Source: Hysterium pulicare CBS 123377
Taxonomy: Eukaryota; Ascomycota; Dothideomycetes; Hysteriales; Hysteriaceae
NCBI GenBank assembly: GCA_000467715.1
Contig: AJFK01000863.1
Span: 1 to 47,156 of the forward strand
Length of the DNA: 47,156 nt
Direction: 5' to 3'
Shown one piece after another: positions 1 to 10,815 of this stretch. The position numbers and the translations under genes are program-made. Under the pieces are notes generated by a model that ran no database searches, was not told where the DNA came from, and saw only the letters and a list, made by a program, of their open reading frames with translations. How positions within the stretch are numbered: the first letter of the stretch is position 1; every line of letters begins with the position of its first letter.

Positions 1-475
1 TTTAAATATTTAAAGAAGTAGTAGTTATTAGAGTATTAAGTAAAGCTAGCATAGATAATAAATAGTAGGTTAAGTAAAAAAGTAGTAATAGTTTAATAGA
101 ATAGAAACTTATTTATTATAATTAAAGCTAAATTTTATAAATTTTATATAAACTAACTTTTTTATAAGAATAGTAATGTAGCTATAGCAATATTTATATC
201 GTTAGGGTAGCTTATTAAAGATAGTTAAGTGCTTAGGTTAGAGGTAGCTATTCTGCTAGATAGGAACGCAATAACGTAGAACGCTAATAGCAGCACAATT
301 ATAATATTTATAGATATAAAAATATAATAAAATATAAGTAAATATATTAAAATAAGTACTAAAATTATAATATTTTACTTATATAGAGTTATTATAGTAT
401 AAGGCATTATTAAAGTATAAAAATCTAGCTAAAGTATAAACTAAAATATTGCAAAATTTAGTTAGCTAACTAGAC
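1..475. repeat. AT-rich RIP-like block
   Basis: This stretch is strongly A/T-biased and full of TA dinucleotides, with almost no G/C runs and no usable reading frame. The composition changes sharply to normal gene-like DNA between about 480 and 600. This is what RIP-mutated repeats look like in Pezizomycotina. No terminal repeat or protein remnant can be read, so the original element family is unknown. The block continues past the left edge. Confidence 0.7.
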
Positions 476-1226
476 TCTCTCTAAAGGATGTTCTAAAGGT
501 ACATAGTTACTAATCCTGAATAGGAGAGGATGAGTAATCGCTAGACTAAGGTAGTCGGAGACATCTTCTACTCTATTCTCCTCTCACGGGACGCTATCAG
601 TCCCCCAACTCCAAACCCACATTTTGTGGGCCGCAGAAGATTGTATAGACATCATGGAATGCGAAATTTGTCTCCTCAAGAGCGTTCTGGACCTGAAGTC
701 GGCTGGCTTCGCTTGTCAGGTGGATGAAGTCCCCGTCGTAGCTGAACCACTCGTAGCTCGACCACCCGTAGACGCCGTCCAGAATCGGGTTCTCGAGCCC
801 GAATCAATGAATGTTAAATTAAATCGAGCATTCAAATGTACACAATTCTTCGGAAGTACCTGACCGAAGCAGCAACGTCGACTTCAGATAATTCCATTCA
901 AAAAAATCTCCAAAGACTCGCAGGGTACGGGACATTTTTCGACTTTCTGTCAAAGCTTACTGTTAGAAGTATTGCGCTAGTCGATATATTCTCAATAAGC
1001 TTGCAACATATTCAAGCCTTTCATTCTCCGCAATCTTTACTTGCATAAAAGCTAACTAATGCGAATCTCTCCAGTTGAATCTGTCTGTCAATGTCATTCC
1101 GTTGGGACCAAAACAAGCTCGTATGTCGTAAGTATGCTTGAACGCATATCGCCCCAGCAGTTGGAAGCCTGTAGGCGTGAGTACGATCTGGAATAGAATG
1201 CCCAAGATGAATCCCCGTGGCCTGTA
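476..1226. other. Intergenic stretch, nothing recognised
   Basis: Composition is normal after about 600. Short open frames at 624-863 and 836-1048 show no family resemblance and no splice-supported extension. I see no gene here. Confidence 0.5.
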
Positions 1227-2056
1227 ATGGGGCAGAATGTTCCATTTTTCGCTCTCCCACGGGAGCTACCGGATCAGATATATCTCAATATTCTTCGCCC
1301 CGAATTTTGCTAAGTCGCAATCTTGTCTGTAAACTGGGGGATAGTTTCGTCGCTCTCAAGTCCAAGTGTCCGGTTCTTTTCGTTAACGGTCAAGCTAGCG
1401 AGGAATTCCTCTATACACTGTACGAACATTGCGTTTTCTGCTTTCAACAGGGAATGCTCTTCCCAAACGCGATACCGAGGTTGTTGCAGTCTCTGCCGAC
1501 CGCACAGCGCCAGAGGATAAAACACATCGGATGGAGTTTATGGACGTTTCAAATGACCATTCGTTCCCTCGATCATATTTTTCAGCCGCGTATCTCACAG
1601 GACCAGTCAATCGTCTCACAGATGCGAGAGGAGACCTGCCAGGCGGTGATCGATACTTTGCCCGGACTGAAGACAATCACCATCGAATTGCCGGAAAACG
1701 TGGCTTATCATCAAGAAGACACACCGGGATATAAAGAAGCAAGACACCAATGTCGATCGTTTTGGTGGCCTGCTGTTCGAACGATGATAGAGACGCTAAT
1801 CAATCAGGGAGTCATTGATGAGTTACGTCTCGTTCACCCTTCGAGGCTACCGCAAGATGCCGACTTGGAAAGTCTGAAGGCAATAAAACTGCTAAGAGGT
1901 AGGAGGGTAGCCGAAGAAGACTCGTTCAGGGAGCAGTTGATTGAGGGGGCGCTGAATAAGGTTTATACACTGGATATGCTTGGAAGCGAATGGGAATTGT
2001 GGATGATAGATGTCGGGTACAGGGAGAAGCAGACATTTTCGGTAAGTCGAGGATGA
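1227..2056 (+). pseudogene. F-box/2EXR-type fungal protein, frame broken
   Basis: An ATG at 1227 opens a frame reading MGQNVPFFALPRELPDQIYL, the LPRELRDxIY signature that begins fungal F-box-like/2EXR/DUF7730 proteins. That frame ends at a TAA at 1311-1313. The homologous continuation (CPVLFVNGQASEEFLYTLYE, matching the usual LLxVNRQIYEEAxxxLY strand-helix) lies in another frame that stays open to the stop at 2054-2056. No GT donor exists between 1245 and 1313, so an intron cannot join the two. A one-base length change near the CCCC run at 1299-1302 is the simplest explanation. Such proteins are abundant in Pezizomycotina and mostly uncharacterised. It sits next to a RIP-like block, which fits decay. 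A base-calling error is the alternative. Confidence 0.6.
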
Positions 2057-2240
2057 CCTCGGAATCGCGAGGAGGCGGATGGGACTGTTCTTATCCTGAA
2101 AAAAAGCCTCTATGATCTAGCAAAAATCATGATCAAGGCACGCGAGCGGGTCCTGTAGTATTAATCTCGACTTCCAATTTCTACCTTATCCTAAAAGCTC
2201 TCCCAATACAAACAGAAAACCTAAACCTCGTCTCACCCGC

Positions 2241-3263
2241 TCAATAGGCAAAGCCAGCCGAAGGCAAGCTCATACATAGTCCTCCCACCATGATCACGTT
2301 AGGTGCACTGGGATCCCCCATTGCGGGAGTAGATATATTGTGCCAGCTTGTCGGCTTGCATTGCCTGCATTCGCAGCCAGGAGCGTGATGCAAATGCGTC
2401 GGATCAACGCGCTCAATATTGCACCTTTCACAAAGACATGCTTCAACGTGCTGACGATGCCCCGAGTGTGTATGGCCATCCCGCCGGCGGAGGGTTTCAG
2501 TGGAGCACCGGGTGCATCTTGTGCGTCGGCTTCTTGTCGTGGACTGGGAGAAAAGACTCCTCGTGCTGAAGTTGCTTGGCTTTACGCTGTGTTGAGAGTG
2601 GAGGCTAGCATGGGAATGCGAGGAGACTCCGGTTTTGGCTGAGCGGGGAGGATATGAGTTGTCTTGAGATACTCCAGTCGATAAGGCGGCATTGCTTTGA
2701 GGAACGGCTAGGCTTTCAGGTTGGAGAGGATGTTCTGAAGGGTCTGGTGAGGCCTCTTTGGTTTCGCTGATGCGCTCCATGTATGGTGAATGAAGGGAAG
2801 CGGAATAACGCTGTGGAGGCTGATGGTTGAGGGCAGCTGCTTCAGTGGATCTCGCGGCTTCTTCATCTGCGGCTCGACACTCGGGGCAAAACCTCCTACA
2901 TTCGGGACAATCGAGAATTGAGTCGTCGTAGGTCATGATAGAGGAAGAGTTTTCCATCGCGGCACCAGCGCGATTCCACCTTGTACGTTCGGCATACACC
3001 GCCTCAGGGTAGACGACGAATTGGTGTTTTTTTGGATGATGGAAGAATCGAGGTTCGCTCTGCTTAAGATTCGAAGCGTCGTAGAGATACAGCGAGGCGT
3101 GAACGACGCCGGGAAACCAGCCGCACAGGGTCCAGAGGATGTTGTATCTGAGGTCGCGAAAATGCTTCCGGCCAGGAATGCGGAGGCAAAGAATTGCTGT
3201 AGGCGGGAAGAACAAAATGAAGATCTGAATCACGATGTATTCTATCGTCATCAAATTCGCCAT
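2241..3263 (-). CDS. Pmp3/UPF0057-type membrane protein with long Cys-rich tail
   Basis: 340-residue protein. Residues about 6-62 match the Pmp3 (RCI2, UPF0057) family of small membrane proteins that help control membrane potential and salt tolerance: a first membrane segment with the family motif FFPPTAI (18-24), then a second segment carrying GWFPGVVHA (48-56), like GWIPGVIHA in Pmp3. Classic Pmp3 is only about 55 residues; here a ~280-residue hydrophilic tail follows. The tail holds paired cysteines (C119/C122 and C126/C129, C250/C253, C276/C278/C281, C297/C299/C302) separated by Ser- and His-rich linkers, suggesting metal binding or palmitoylation; this is inference. The start at 3263 was chosen because it is the first true ATG in frame and falls just before the first membrane segment. 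A second ATG lies four codons later. No intron is needed. Confidence 0.75.
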   Translation of the reverse strand: MANLMTIEYIVIQIFILFFPPTAILCLRIPGRKHFRDLRYNILWTLCGWFPGVVHASLYLYDASNLKQSEPRFFHHPKKHQFVVYPEAVYAERTRWNRAGAAMENSSSIMTYDDSILDCPECRRFCPECRAADEEAARSTEAAALNHQPPQRYSASLHSPYMERISETKEASPDPSEHPLQPESLAVPQSNAALSTGVSQDNSYPPRSAKTGVSSHSHASLHSQHSVKPSNFSTRSLFSQSTTRSRRTRCTRCSTETLRRRDGHTHSGHRQHVEACLCERCNIERVDPTHLHHAPGCECRQCKPTSWHNISTPAMGDPSAPNVIMVGGLCMSLPSAGFAY

Positions 3264-3887
3264 AGCGCATCTGCGTTTGTGGGGGTTTGCCGGAGCTGAG
3301 GCCTCAGGTTGAGAAAGGAATAATACAAATGCAGAGTGAGAATGATGAGATGACTTGCAATGGAGGTAGATATGATGGTAGGGGAATGAATTGCGAGAAT
3401 GAAGCCAAACATTGTGGTGGTTTTGTGAGGAAGCCACAGTGTCCGCAGGTGGAAGTCATGGTTGACGAGTTGGCTTCATCGCCAGATGCCAGTCGCAACT
3501 GCCAATAGGCGGAGCTAGATAACCTTTTTTTAAGTATTGAGGACTCGAGTTAAAAGAAGAGACTTACAGTAGTTGGTGTTAAGGCAACGACCTTGCTTTG
3601 ATGCGTAAAGCAGAGCCCAAACTCACCGTGCGAAAGGATGTGAACTGGACATATGGAATTTGGCAGCCGTTCCGGAAATGGGGAGTATGTATGCCCTTTG
3701 TCTATAGTGGCCAAATAGACAACAATTTTTGATACTTATTGTTTTACAAGCATCCATCCAGAAATTGACCACTGAATTCTACCCAGGGCAGCCTTTTCAA
3801 CTTGGTTACGACTTGCTATCATGTCGAAAACCAAAGCCAATCACCTCTGTGAAACCAACTGCTCAAGATGTCCTCATCTGGCGGAAT

Positions 3888-5671
3888 CTATTCATCAAAC
3901 CTTGCCTTCAACAATTCAATATCCCTATGAAGCATCTCATTCTCCCGTTCAAGGTCCTCTACGGTCTGATTCAGGGAGTCGATGTTGTTGTTGAGGTCTC
4001 CATTCTGCTGCTCCAAGTCCTCAATAGTCTGAGTCAAGTCTCTGATCTCTCTCTCAGCGGCCAGCTTCGCTTCTTCAAGATCATCCACGTCCTAAGTCAA
4101 GCCTCTGATATCCCTCTCAAGAGCTTCCTTCTCTTGCTCCAAGGTATCAACAACCCCAGGCAACGTCTCAACTTCCCTCTCCAGTTTCTCCTTCTGGTCA
4201 TCGAGAAAATCGTAGTCCTGGTTCCGCTGTTCCAAGTCCCGTGTCAGATCCTCGTTCTCCAGCTCAAGGGTGCTATTATCCTCCCGCAGCCCCTCAATCT
4301 CCCTCTGAGTTACTTCGTTCGCATGCTCAAGCTCATTGATTCTCTCATGCAGACTGCTCTTCTCTCCCTCGTTACTCATCATTAGGTCGTCCAACACCGT
4401 GTCAGACCCCACATTCTCCTGCTCAAGCTTCCATTTTTCCTCCTTCGCCTTTTCTAAGTCTTTCCACATGGTCTTGTTCTCCGTTTCCAGCTCCGTGATT
4501 CTCTGACCCGAAGTCTTGCGGACGAGTTGGATTTCGGTTTCAAGGCGCGTGATGTGAGCTTGTAGCTCTTGTATCTGCTTGGCATCGGTTGGGCACGAAG
4601 CCTCAAACACATGTTCGGCATTGTTCATGCATGGCTGCGCTGGAGCAGTGTTTGAAGATGGGGGAGGTGGAGGAGATGGGGGAAATGAGTCAGCGAGTAC
4701 CAAATTGGAGACTGCGATCGGTGGTTGCGGTAGATTTCTCGTCATCTGGGGACGATCGGTAAGTAATGTTGATGGAGTAGGTGTCGCGGATTGAAGGTAT
4801 CCGCTGACGATGGGTTTGACTGACCTTGATTGATTCCAAGGAAGTAAGTAGCGTGAAGATTGAAGAGGATGGGGGTGCAGATAGTGGGTTGTTACACGGT
4901 ACGTTACTGGGGTGACGTAGGCAGCTAAGTGGTGATGTGATGAAGTGTCAGATGTTCGTAAGACATTAATCATTTTCTGACTTTTCAAAATGAGTACTAA
5001 ATGCAGTACGCAAAAGAAAAGACTACCTACGCACAGATACCAAGAACCACAACTTCGAGGCTCGTCATCTCCCACAGGCAAAGGAGCAGCTTCCCAGACA
5101 TAGAACGCCTTATCATCAGCGTGAGCAGCACGAACAGCATCAGCCTCACGCTTCTGCCTCTTCTTCTTTCCCCGTCCCGACCTCCTATCGTTCCCCTCCT
5201 TTCGTTTCTGACGAAAAGCTTCATTTTCTGTCTCCAGTCATTTTTATCAGAGCTAAGAACATCGTTCTTTCTATGCAAATCTGCGATTATGATTTGTTGC
5301 GCGTTGATGACTATTTGTAGTTGGGAGTTTGAGGGCGAGGACAAGACGGGATTGGTAGCAGGCAGTTGCTTTAATGATGTAGCGAGGCCTTTTAGTGAAG
5401 GTGGGGTGGAGAGAAGAGGATGTTGGAGGATGATGGTTGGCTCAGACTTTAGTTCGTCACGGTGCTTCTAGGTAACTTTGATATCCTTTTCGACTTGGTC
5501 CGCTCTGGACAAAGGCTGGCGATAGGGTGTTCTGGGAGTCCGGTTCTGCTTATCGTGGTCTACAAGACCGTACTTTGAAGTTGTTTTGGAGGAGGGGGAG
5601 AATGGAGAGGACATAGCAGCCGCTCCTAGACCTGGGGTTGACCCTTGTAGTTGTGGTTTGTCTTCAGCCAT
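3888..5671 (-). pseudogene. Coiled-coil protein gene with in-frame amber stops and a frame change
   Basis: No named family is recognised. From ATG 5671 the frame reads a low-complexity N-terminus (MAEDKPQLQGSTPGLGAA), then TAG at 5468-5470, then continues in the same frame with coding-like sequence to about 5240. There the coherent sequence (LETENEAFRQKRKE, then a basic stretch) moves to another frame without a usable splice pair. That frame runs through a Pro-rich segment into a long heptad coiled coil (about 4560-4095). A TAG at 4092-4094 interrupts it and the same coiled coil continues in frame to 3888. At 4092 the neighbouring repeat has ACT-CAG where this one has ACT-TAG, so a CAG to TAG change is likely. 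A 5'UTR intron precedes the gene. Either a decaying gene or, less likely, a gene with unusual decoding. The exon structure between 4750 and 5050 is uncertain. Confidence 0.55.
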
Positions 5672-5749
5672 CTAGAGAAGGTTAGTAACTAAAACCTATG
5701 TAGGGTTACTTGGTATGTATGATTGTCTACTATGACAGGTTTGACTCAC
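5672..5749 (-). other. 5'UTR intron of the coiled-coil gene
   Basis: Minus strand: donor GTGAGT at 5749-5744, branch-like TTACTAAC, and acceptor CTAG directly before the ATG at 5671. At 78 bases the length is typical. Its good condition suggests the gene was transcribed until recently. Confidence 0.6.
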
Positions 5750-6664
5750 CTCGTTCTTTTTGTGTTACTGAAAGAACCGGTTGGGGAGCTTTTGTAGAGA
5801 GAGAAAAGAAGGCTCACTATCACGGTGCATCCAATGTTATGTTGCCAAAGTGATGTCAACCAATGAATTGATGAGTGGATGCTAGCTGAGCATAATAGTA
5901 CAGTTATTTGAGAGCAAGACGTGATCTACAGTACCTACGTTTGTATATTTTAGTATGCAGATAGCACACCAATGGGGTTGTAGAAATTACCCAGTAATGA
6001 AGATCGTCATTAGTCAGATTGAGAGCTGAGTACCATTGAAAGTGTATGACCTATGAACGAGAAATATACATTTCCTAGACCCATGCCGATATCGAGTTCC
6101 ATTAATGTCTTGCATTACCATAGTTGTTCATCACTTGGAATCAATACGAGGGTCATCATCATCCCTTAAATGTGACGATCTTCAACATGACGCTCTAGGA
6201 TCGAGATCGTACAGTGGAGATTCTGAGCGAATTGCTGGATACTCAAATTTTCTGGCCGTTGGTCGGTCCAGTCTTTGCAACCAAACTGGAGACCATGAAT
6301 AGAGAAAGTAGGAGTGTCGAAGCGTTAGTGTAGTTAATTCGCCGTGGAAGGAAAGAAGGATTAGACATTTCGGTGTGAACATTCTCCCCTGTATCATGCT
6401 GTCCATCATCAAACACATCTTCATAGTCTGCTTCTCGTTTGCTTGCTCCTAACGGGGAGGCTCAGCTTCGCCCTGATCCGGCGTTATCGGACCACTTCTC
6501 TCCTGAACCTACGGTGTAGCTTCCCCTCCTGCCCATCCAGCGATGAGCCGACGAGAGCCTTTTATTTTATCGCAATGCGTCTCTACACCGCTGCATGGGA
6601 AGAGCTACCGTGCCGAGCACGTGATGGTGCATGAGTTCCGTCGGTGAGCAAGTCTCCTCCCACA
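5750..6664. other. Intergenic, shared upstream region
   Basis: Upstream DNA of the coiled-coil gene (-) and the Reb1-like gene (+), which are divergent. Short open frames at 6105-6302, 6182-6424 and 6443-6634 have no family resemblance. A TATATAA lies at the right end. Confidence 0.5.
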
Positions 6665-6671
6665 TATATAA
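6665..6671 (+). promoter_or_regulatory. TATA box of the Reb1-like gene
   Basis: TATATAA about 80 bases before the ATG at 6752 on the same strand, a usual fungal spacing. Confidence 0.45.
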
Positions 6672-6751
6672 GCCCGCTGCTCTTCGAAAAAAAATACCAC
6701 TCAGGTCACACAACTCAAGTGCACCCAAGATACACAATTCTTGGGTTCACA

Positions 6752-9568
6752 ATGAGAGGTGATTTGCCTTTCCAAGGCCACCTTGGTGTAGCATCAAGTT
6801 CTGATGCAAACACTTGGGCGATGGGAGAAATTTCCTTTGACAATTCCGCAGGAAATGACCATCTGTGCCCAGAATGGAACCTTGACCAAGTCAGTGACTA
6901 CAACACTGACGGGTCGAACCTGTCCAGCTTTCGGTCTTGGAATGATGGCCAGAGCATCGGCTCTGCCGTCGGCGAACAGAGGGGAATGGCAATCGAGGAG
7001 TACGAGCCTGTCTCTAATGTGACAAATGCTCAAGCCCATGTACCGCCGCAGATAGAGGACTCGGCTTCCTCGATGCCCTTCTCTAACTCTGGAGTTGACG
7101 GTTTTGGCACGAGTCGGTATCAAGACGATCTCGAAACAGTTGCCAGCCAGTTCTTCGATCCATCTTTTCAATACCTGTCGGAATGTCTGGGAATGTGCTC
7201 AGGCCCTAATCTCAATCAGCCGAATGGCCAAAATCTGGGGGACTTTTCGAACATTGGGATGAGCGGAATGCACCAGCTCAGCACGAATAGTACTCCAATG
7301 AACGATCCCTCGACATGGCAAGATCTGAATGCGACAATGGCTTGGAATGGTGATCAAGAAGGACGATGCGGTCGAGGAAGTGACGTTGGAGGTGGTTGGG
7401 GCCAGCATGCCCCTCATTGGTCGAACTTCGAGGGTCAGTCTTGGCAGCCTCGCACAACTTACCCGGCACCAACGTCGAATTCGCACGACCAACCGTGGAC
7501 TCACGATTATGAACTCCATCAACCTCAGCTGCAGCAACTCTTCAATTCGCATTGCTTGAATATGGGCAATTCATCGTCGCAAGTAGTTCCAGATTCACAG
7601 TTGTCTCCACCAAGTCCACCCGACGCGCAGCTACCTTCTTCGGACGCGATCGAATACTATCACAGTAAGTGCCTTCGGAAGCCCCTACTGTTCATTCAGC
7701 ATGGAGTTTGAGATATTGATTGACATTACCCTGCAGACCCTCTTGACGACGACATTGCCGCCTCTTCGCAGTTGTTCTCCGAAGCTACCTTCATACCACC
7801 TGTCAACGGACAAGACACAGCCCAGACAAACTGGACCTTCCTCCCAATGGTTGAAGAAACCCCCCAACGAAAGGCAAAGTCGAAGAAGAAAGAGTCTGGC
7901 AAAGGAAAGAGAAAGTCGAGTCAATCAGCAGCCCACATTGAGAACACTTCCGAAATATCTACTCCCTTTACAGAAGCACACGATGACCAAGTCTATACAT
8001 CTCACATCAACGGGAAAGTGAAACACAATGGTACACAGTCGAGCGGCAAGCGGCCAAAGAAGCGAAATCACCAAGCAGAGGAGGAGCCCCCAAGATTTAC
8101 TGCGATCAACAGCTCCTCTCAATTGAACAATGGATCCGATGGTCTTTTTCTCGGCAGCCAGGACAGTCTTCCTATAACACCCTCTCGACCACCACCACGC
8201 AAGAAAGCTCGCAAAGGAGAAGCACCCAGATCCACGCCCGTCACATCCGAGAAGTCCACGAGGAAGAAGTCAAAGAGCAAACTTGCATCATCTCCATGTC
8301 CTACCAATGCTGCCGAAACTCCAACTTCAGGTTTCAACAGTACTCCACGGGGTCGGGGAACTGGAATGAAGGAGGGAAAATTCGACCAAGAAGAGTTCGA
8401 TCAACTAACTGCCGCTATCGAAACATACAAAAAGGTACATCAGCTGGATACTGCAGAGGTCATCGACGTTATCCATTGGACTAAGCCAAGGGACGTCGAT
8501 CCGCAAGAGGAAGTTGATCTACAGAAGCAGGCGACAGAGAAGCAAGCTGTTTCCGCTTTCTGGAAAGAGATACAAGAAGCCCTACCACATAGAAACCGCA
8601 CTTCCATTGCTAAAGCAGCTCGCCGCCGCTGGCATCCCTTTGAGCAACGTGGCGGCAAGTGGACGCCCGACGAAGACCAACTCCTTGCTCACCTCTACTC
8701 GCTACATCCCGCTCAATGGAAGAAAATCTCGCTCCAAATGAGTCGATCCGCCGAAGATTGCCGTGACCGCTATCGAAACTACGTTGTCTACGGCCAGAAC
8801 CGAACTACGGACGTCTGGACCGAAGCAGAAGAGATCAGGCTTAGTGAGGCCATCCGCGATTGCTTGAACCTACTCAACGACGCGCGCATCGAAGAAACGG
8901 GCTCGCTCAACGGCTACGACGCTCATCAGGACCTCAACTGGAGCACAGTCAGCGCCAAGATGGGCGGAACACGAAGTCGACTGCAATGCTCCTACAAGTG
9001 GAAGCAGATGGGTCAGCGTGGCGCCACACCCAAACAGAAGCGGGGAGTGCGGAAGACCGCAGAAGCGTTAGCCAGATGCGAGAGGATGTTCCCTGGAGAC
9101 AGGATCAAGCTTGTTCAAGACATCTTCGATTCTTTCAATAAAAGAAAAAAGGAGACAAAAAACGAGCACAGATCAGAGCACGAACCGGAGGCCGAATCTG
9201 AGAACGAATCCGAGGACAGATCGGACGATGAAAACGTCGACAAATCCGATGCCGAGACTGAGAGGATGTCCGAGGAAAAGATCAGCTGGGCAGTGATTGC
9301 TCGACGCAACAAAGGCAGCTACTTCAAGACGCCGGACCGCAGACTGGCATTCCAGATGTTGAAGGAAGAGGTTGATGGGGATAAATACGAATTCCTCGAA
9401 GATCTGCTAATGGCTATGATCGTGTACCTTCAGAAACAGCATACGGAGTCCGAGTTGGCTCAGTTTTATGAAATGGAAATCGATGACGATGAGGCGGTTG
9501 AAGCGGGCGGCGAGATTACCCAAGAAGAAGAAGAAGTTGTTGATGATGATGCATCTTCATCGGAATGA
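6752..9568 (+). CDS. Reb1/TTF1-type Myb DNA-binding protein
   Basis: 914 residues in two exons, 6752-7664 and 7737-9568. The 72-base intron has donor GTAAGT and acceptor CTGCAG, and the join gives DAIEYYHNPLDDDIAA. The first half is low-complexity and acidic-polar; residues about 345-515 hold several Lys-rich NLS-like clusters. Residues about 518-726 match the Reb1/TTF1 DNA-binding region: GKFDQEEFDQLTAAIETYKK, the linker RTSIAKAARRRWHPF, then SANT/Myb repeats GKWTPDEDQLLAHL (~611) with RDRYRNYV and VWTEAEEIRLSEAI (~664). This family (S. pombe Reb1, S. cerevisiae Reb1/Nsi1, human TTF1) binds rDNA terminators, blocks replication forks and acts as a general regulatory factor. An E/D/S-rich linker (~795-835) precedes a conserved C-terminal block. 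Which ortholog it is cannot be told here, so no symbol is given. Confidence 0.82.
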
Positions 9569-10591
9569 TTTAGCACGAAATGGTTGTTTATGATGAAGGC
9601 GGAGTGGAGCATTCAATGTTGTGGGTCATGGGATCGGAGGAGAATATCTGGTATTTTATGTGCTTTTCCGGTGTTGAAAAAAGGGGTGACATATGTTTAA
9701 GGTACCCACCAATGCTGTTGTAGCAATTCAATTTCGCTGCACGAGGGTCGTCCACAAATTTCTTATTGGCGTATGGGGTATACCTAGGCAACTGTCTAAA
9801 GCCATGATTATCTGAATGTAAAACTCCAATGCAATTCAGATAATTTTGCCCGATATTCTTGTGTGATACAGATTATATCGACAGCATACATACCAAGGAC
9901 TGTCACCATGCTGCTGTTAAGTCAATCCTCTCTTTCTACATAAACTTTCTTTGGACACCGCCTAGGGTTTAGTCGAGGCTCATTCACTATGGTTTCTACT
10001 TGTCCTACTAAATCCCGAAGAACTCCGCATTACTTTTTCATTTAATCATTATAGCTAGATGTGCTTGAAGAGAGTTGATACCACATGAACATTTCCCTCA
10101 ATTCCGTCGACATAGAGAACCAGACTCTTTCGAGCCTACAATTTGATGGTATCCGCTAAGTCTTCTCTAAAACAACCACGTATCTTTATTGATAGCCACA
10201 TGTGCTAGATCAAAGCTCATACCCATCCTCAAAATCGAAAAGCAAGCCCCTTCGCCCGACCGTTGATGAAAATTCGTAACGCGTCAATAATTCTACCCCC
10301 CATCTGACGCTGGATGAAACCATCTCCCAAACGCCCAGGCCCCCTCATGAACGAGCTAGGCGTCCCGCCGCAAGCATTGACTACCTAACTTCTCCCAATA
10401 GTTTCCTAACGATCGTACTGCACGTCCAGTGCTTTTGGGAAGCTAGTAAGCCCTGCGGTTCCGGCATATCGTTCCAGCGGCTGAAGTTCACTGCCCCTGC
10501 CCATTCTGGCGTACTGTCCGACGCTTTTTCGAAGTCTATGCCGTAGGATGTAAGGGCGTTGGTGTGCTAGGAAAGGAGGTTGTTGAAACAA
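9569..10591. other. Intergenic, no gene seen
   Basis: 3' flank of the Reb1-like gene followed by about 800 bases without coherent reading frames or splice-supported exons. The segment 10508-10551 is duplicated in diverged form at 10896-10938, beyond the minisatellite. Confidence 0.5.
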
Positions 10592-10815
10592 GATGTTGCT
10601 GGAAAGTGATGTTGCTAGAAAGTAATATGGCTAGAAAGTAATGTTACTAGAAAATAATGTTGCTAGAAAGTAATATTGCTAGAAAGTAATGTTGCTAGAA
10701 GTAATATTGCTAGAAAGTGATATTACTAGAAAGTAATGTTGATAGAAAAGAGTATTGCTCGAAAAGTACATTGCTAGAAAAGAACATTGCTGGAAATAAT
10801 AATGCTCGAAAAGAG
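10592..10815 (+). repeat. 16-bp minisatellite, about 14 copies
   Basis: Tandem units with consensus AATRTTGCTAGAAAGT, mostly 16 bases (one of 15, and some slippage in the last units). The units are imperfect, with more divergence towards the right end (GCTCGAAAAG variants). Because 16 is not a multiple of three, the array cannot encode a protein repeat. Confidence 0.85.

Noticed and set aside
3729-4385. 218-codon plus-strand frame over the coiled-coil gene
   Set aside because: Leu/Gln-rich antisense of a heptad-repeat coding region; it has no independent domain or start context.
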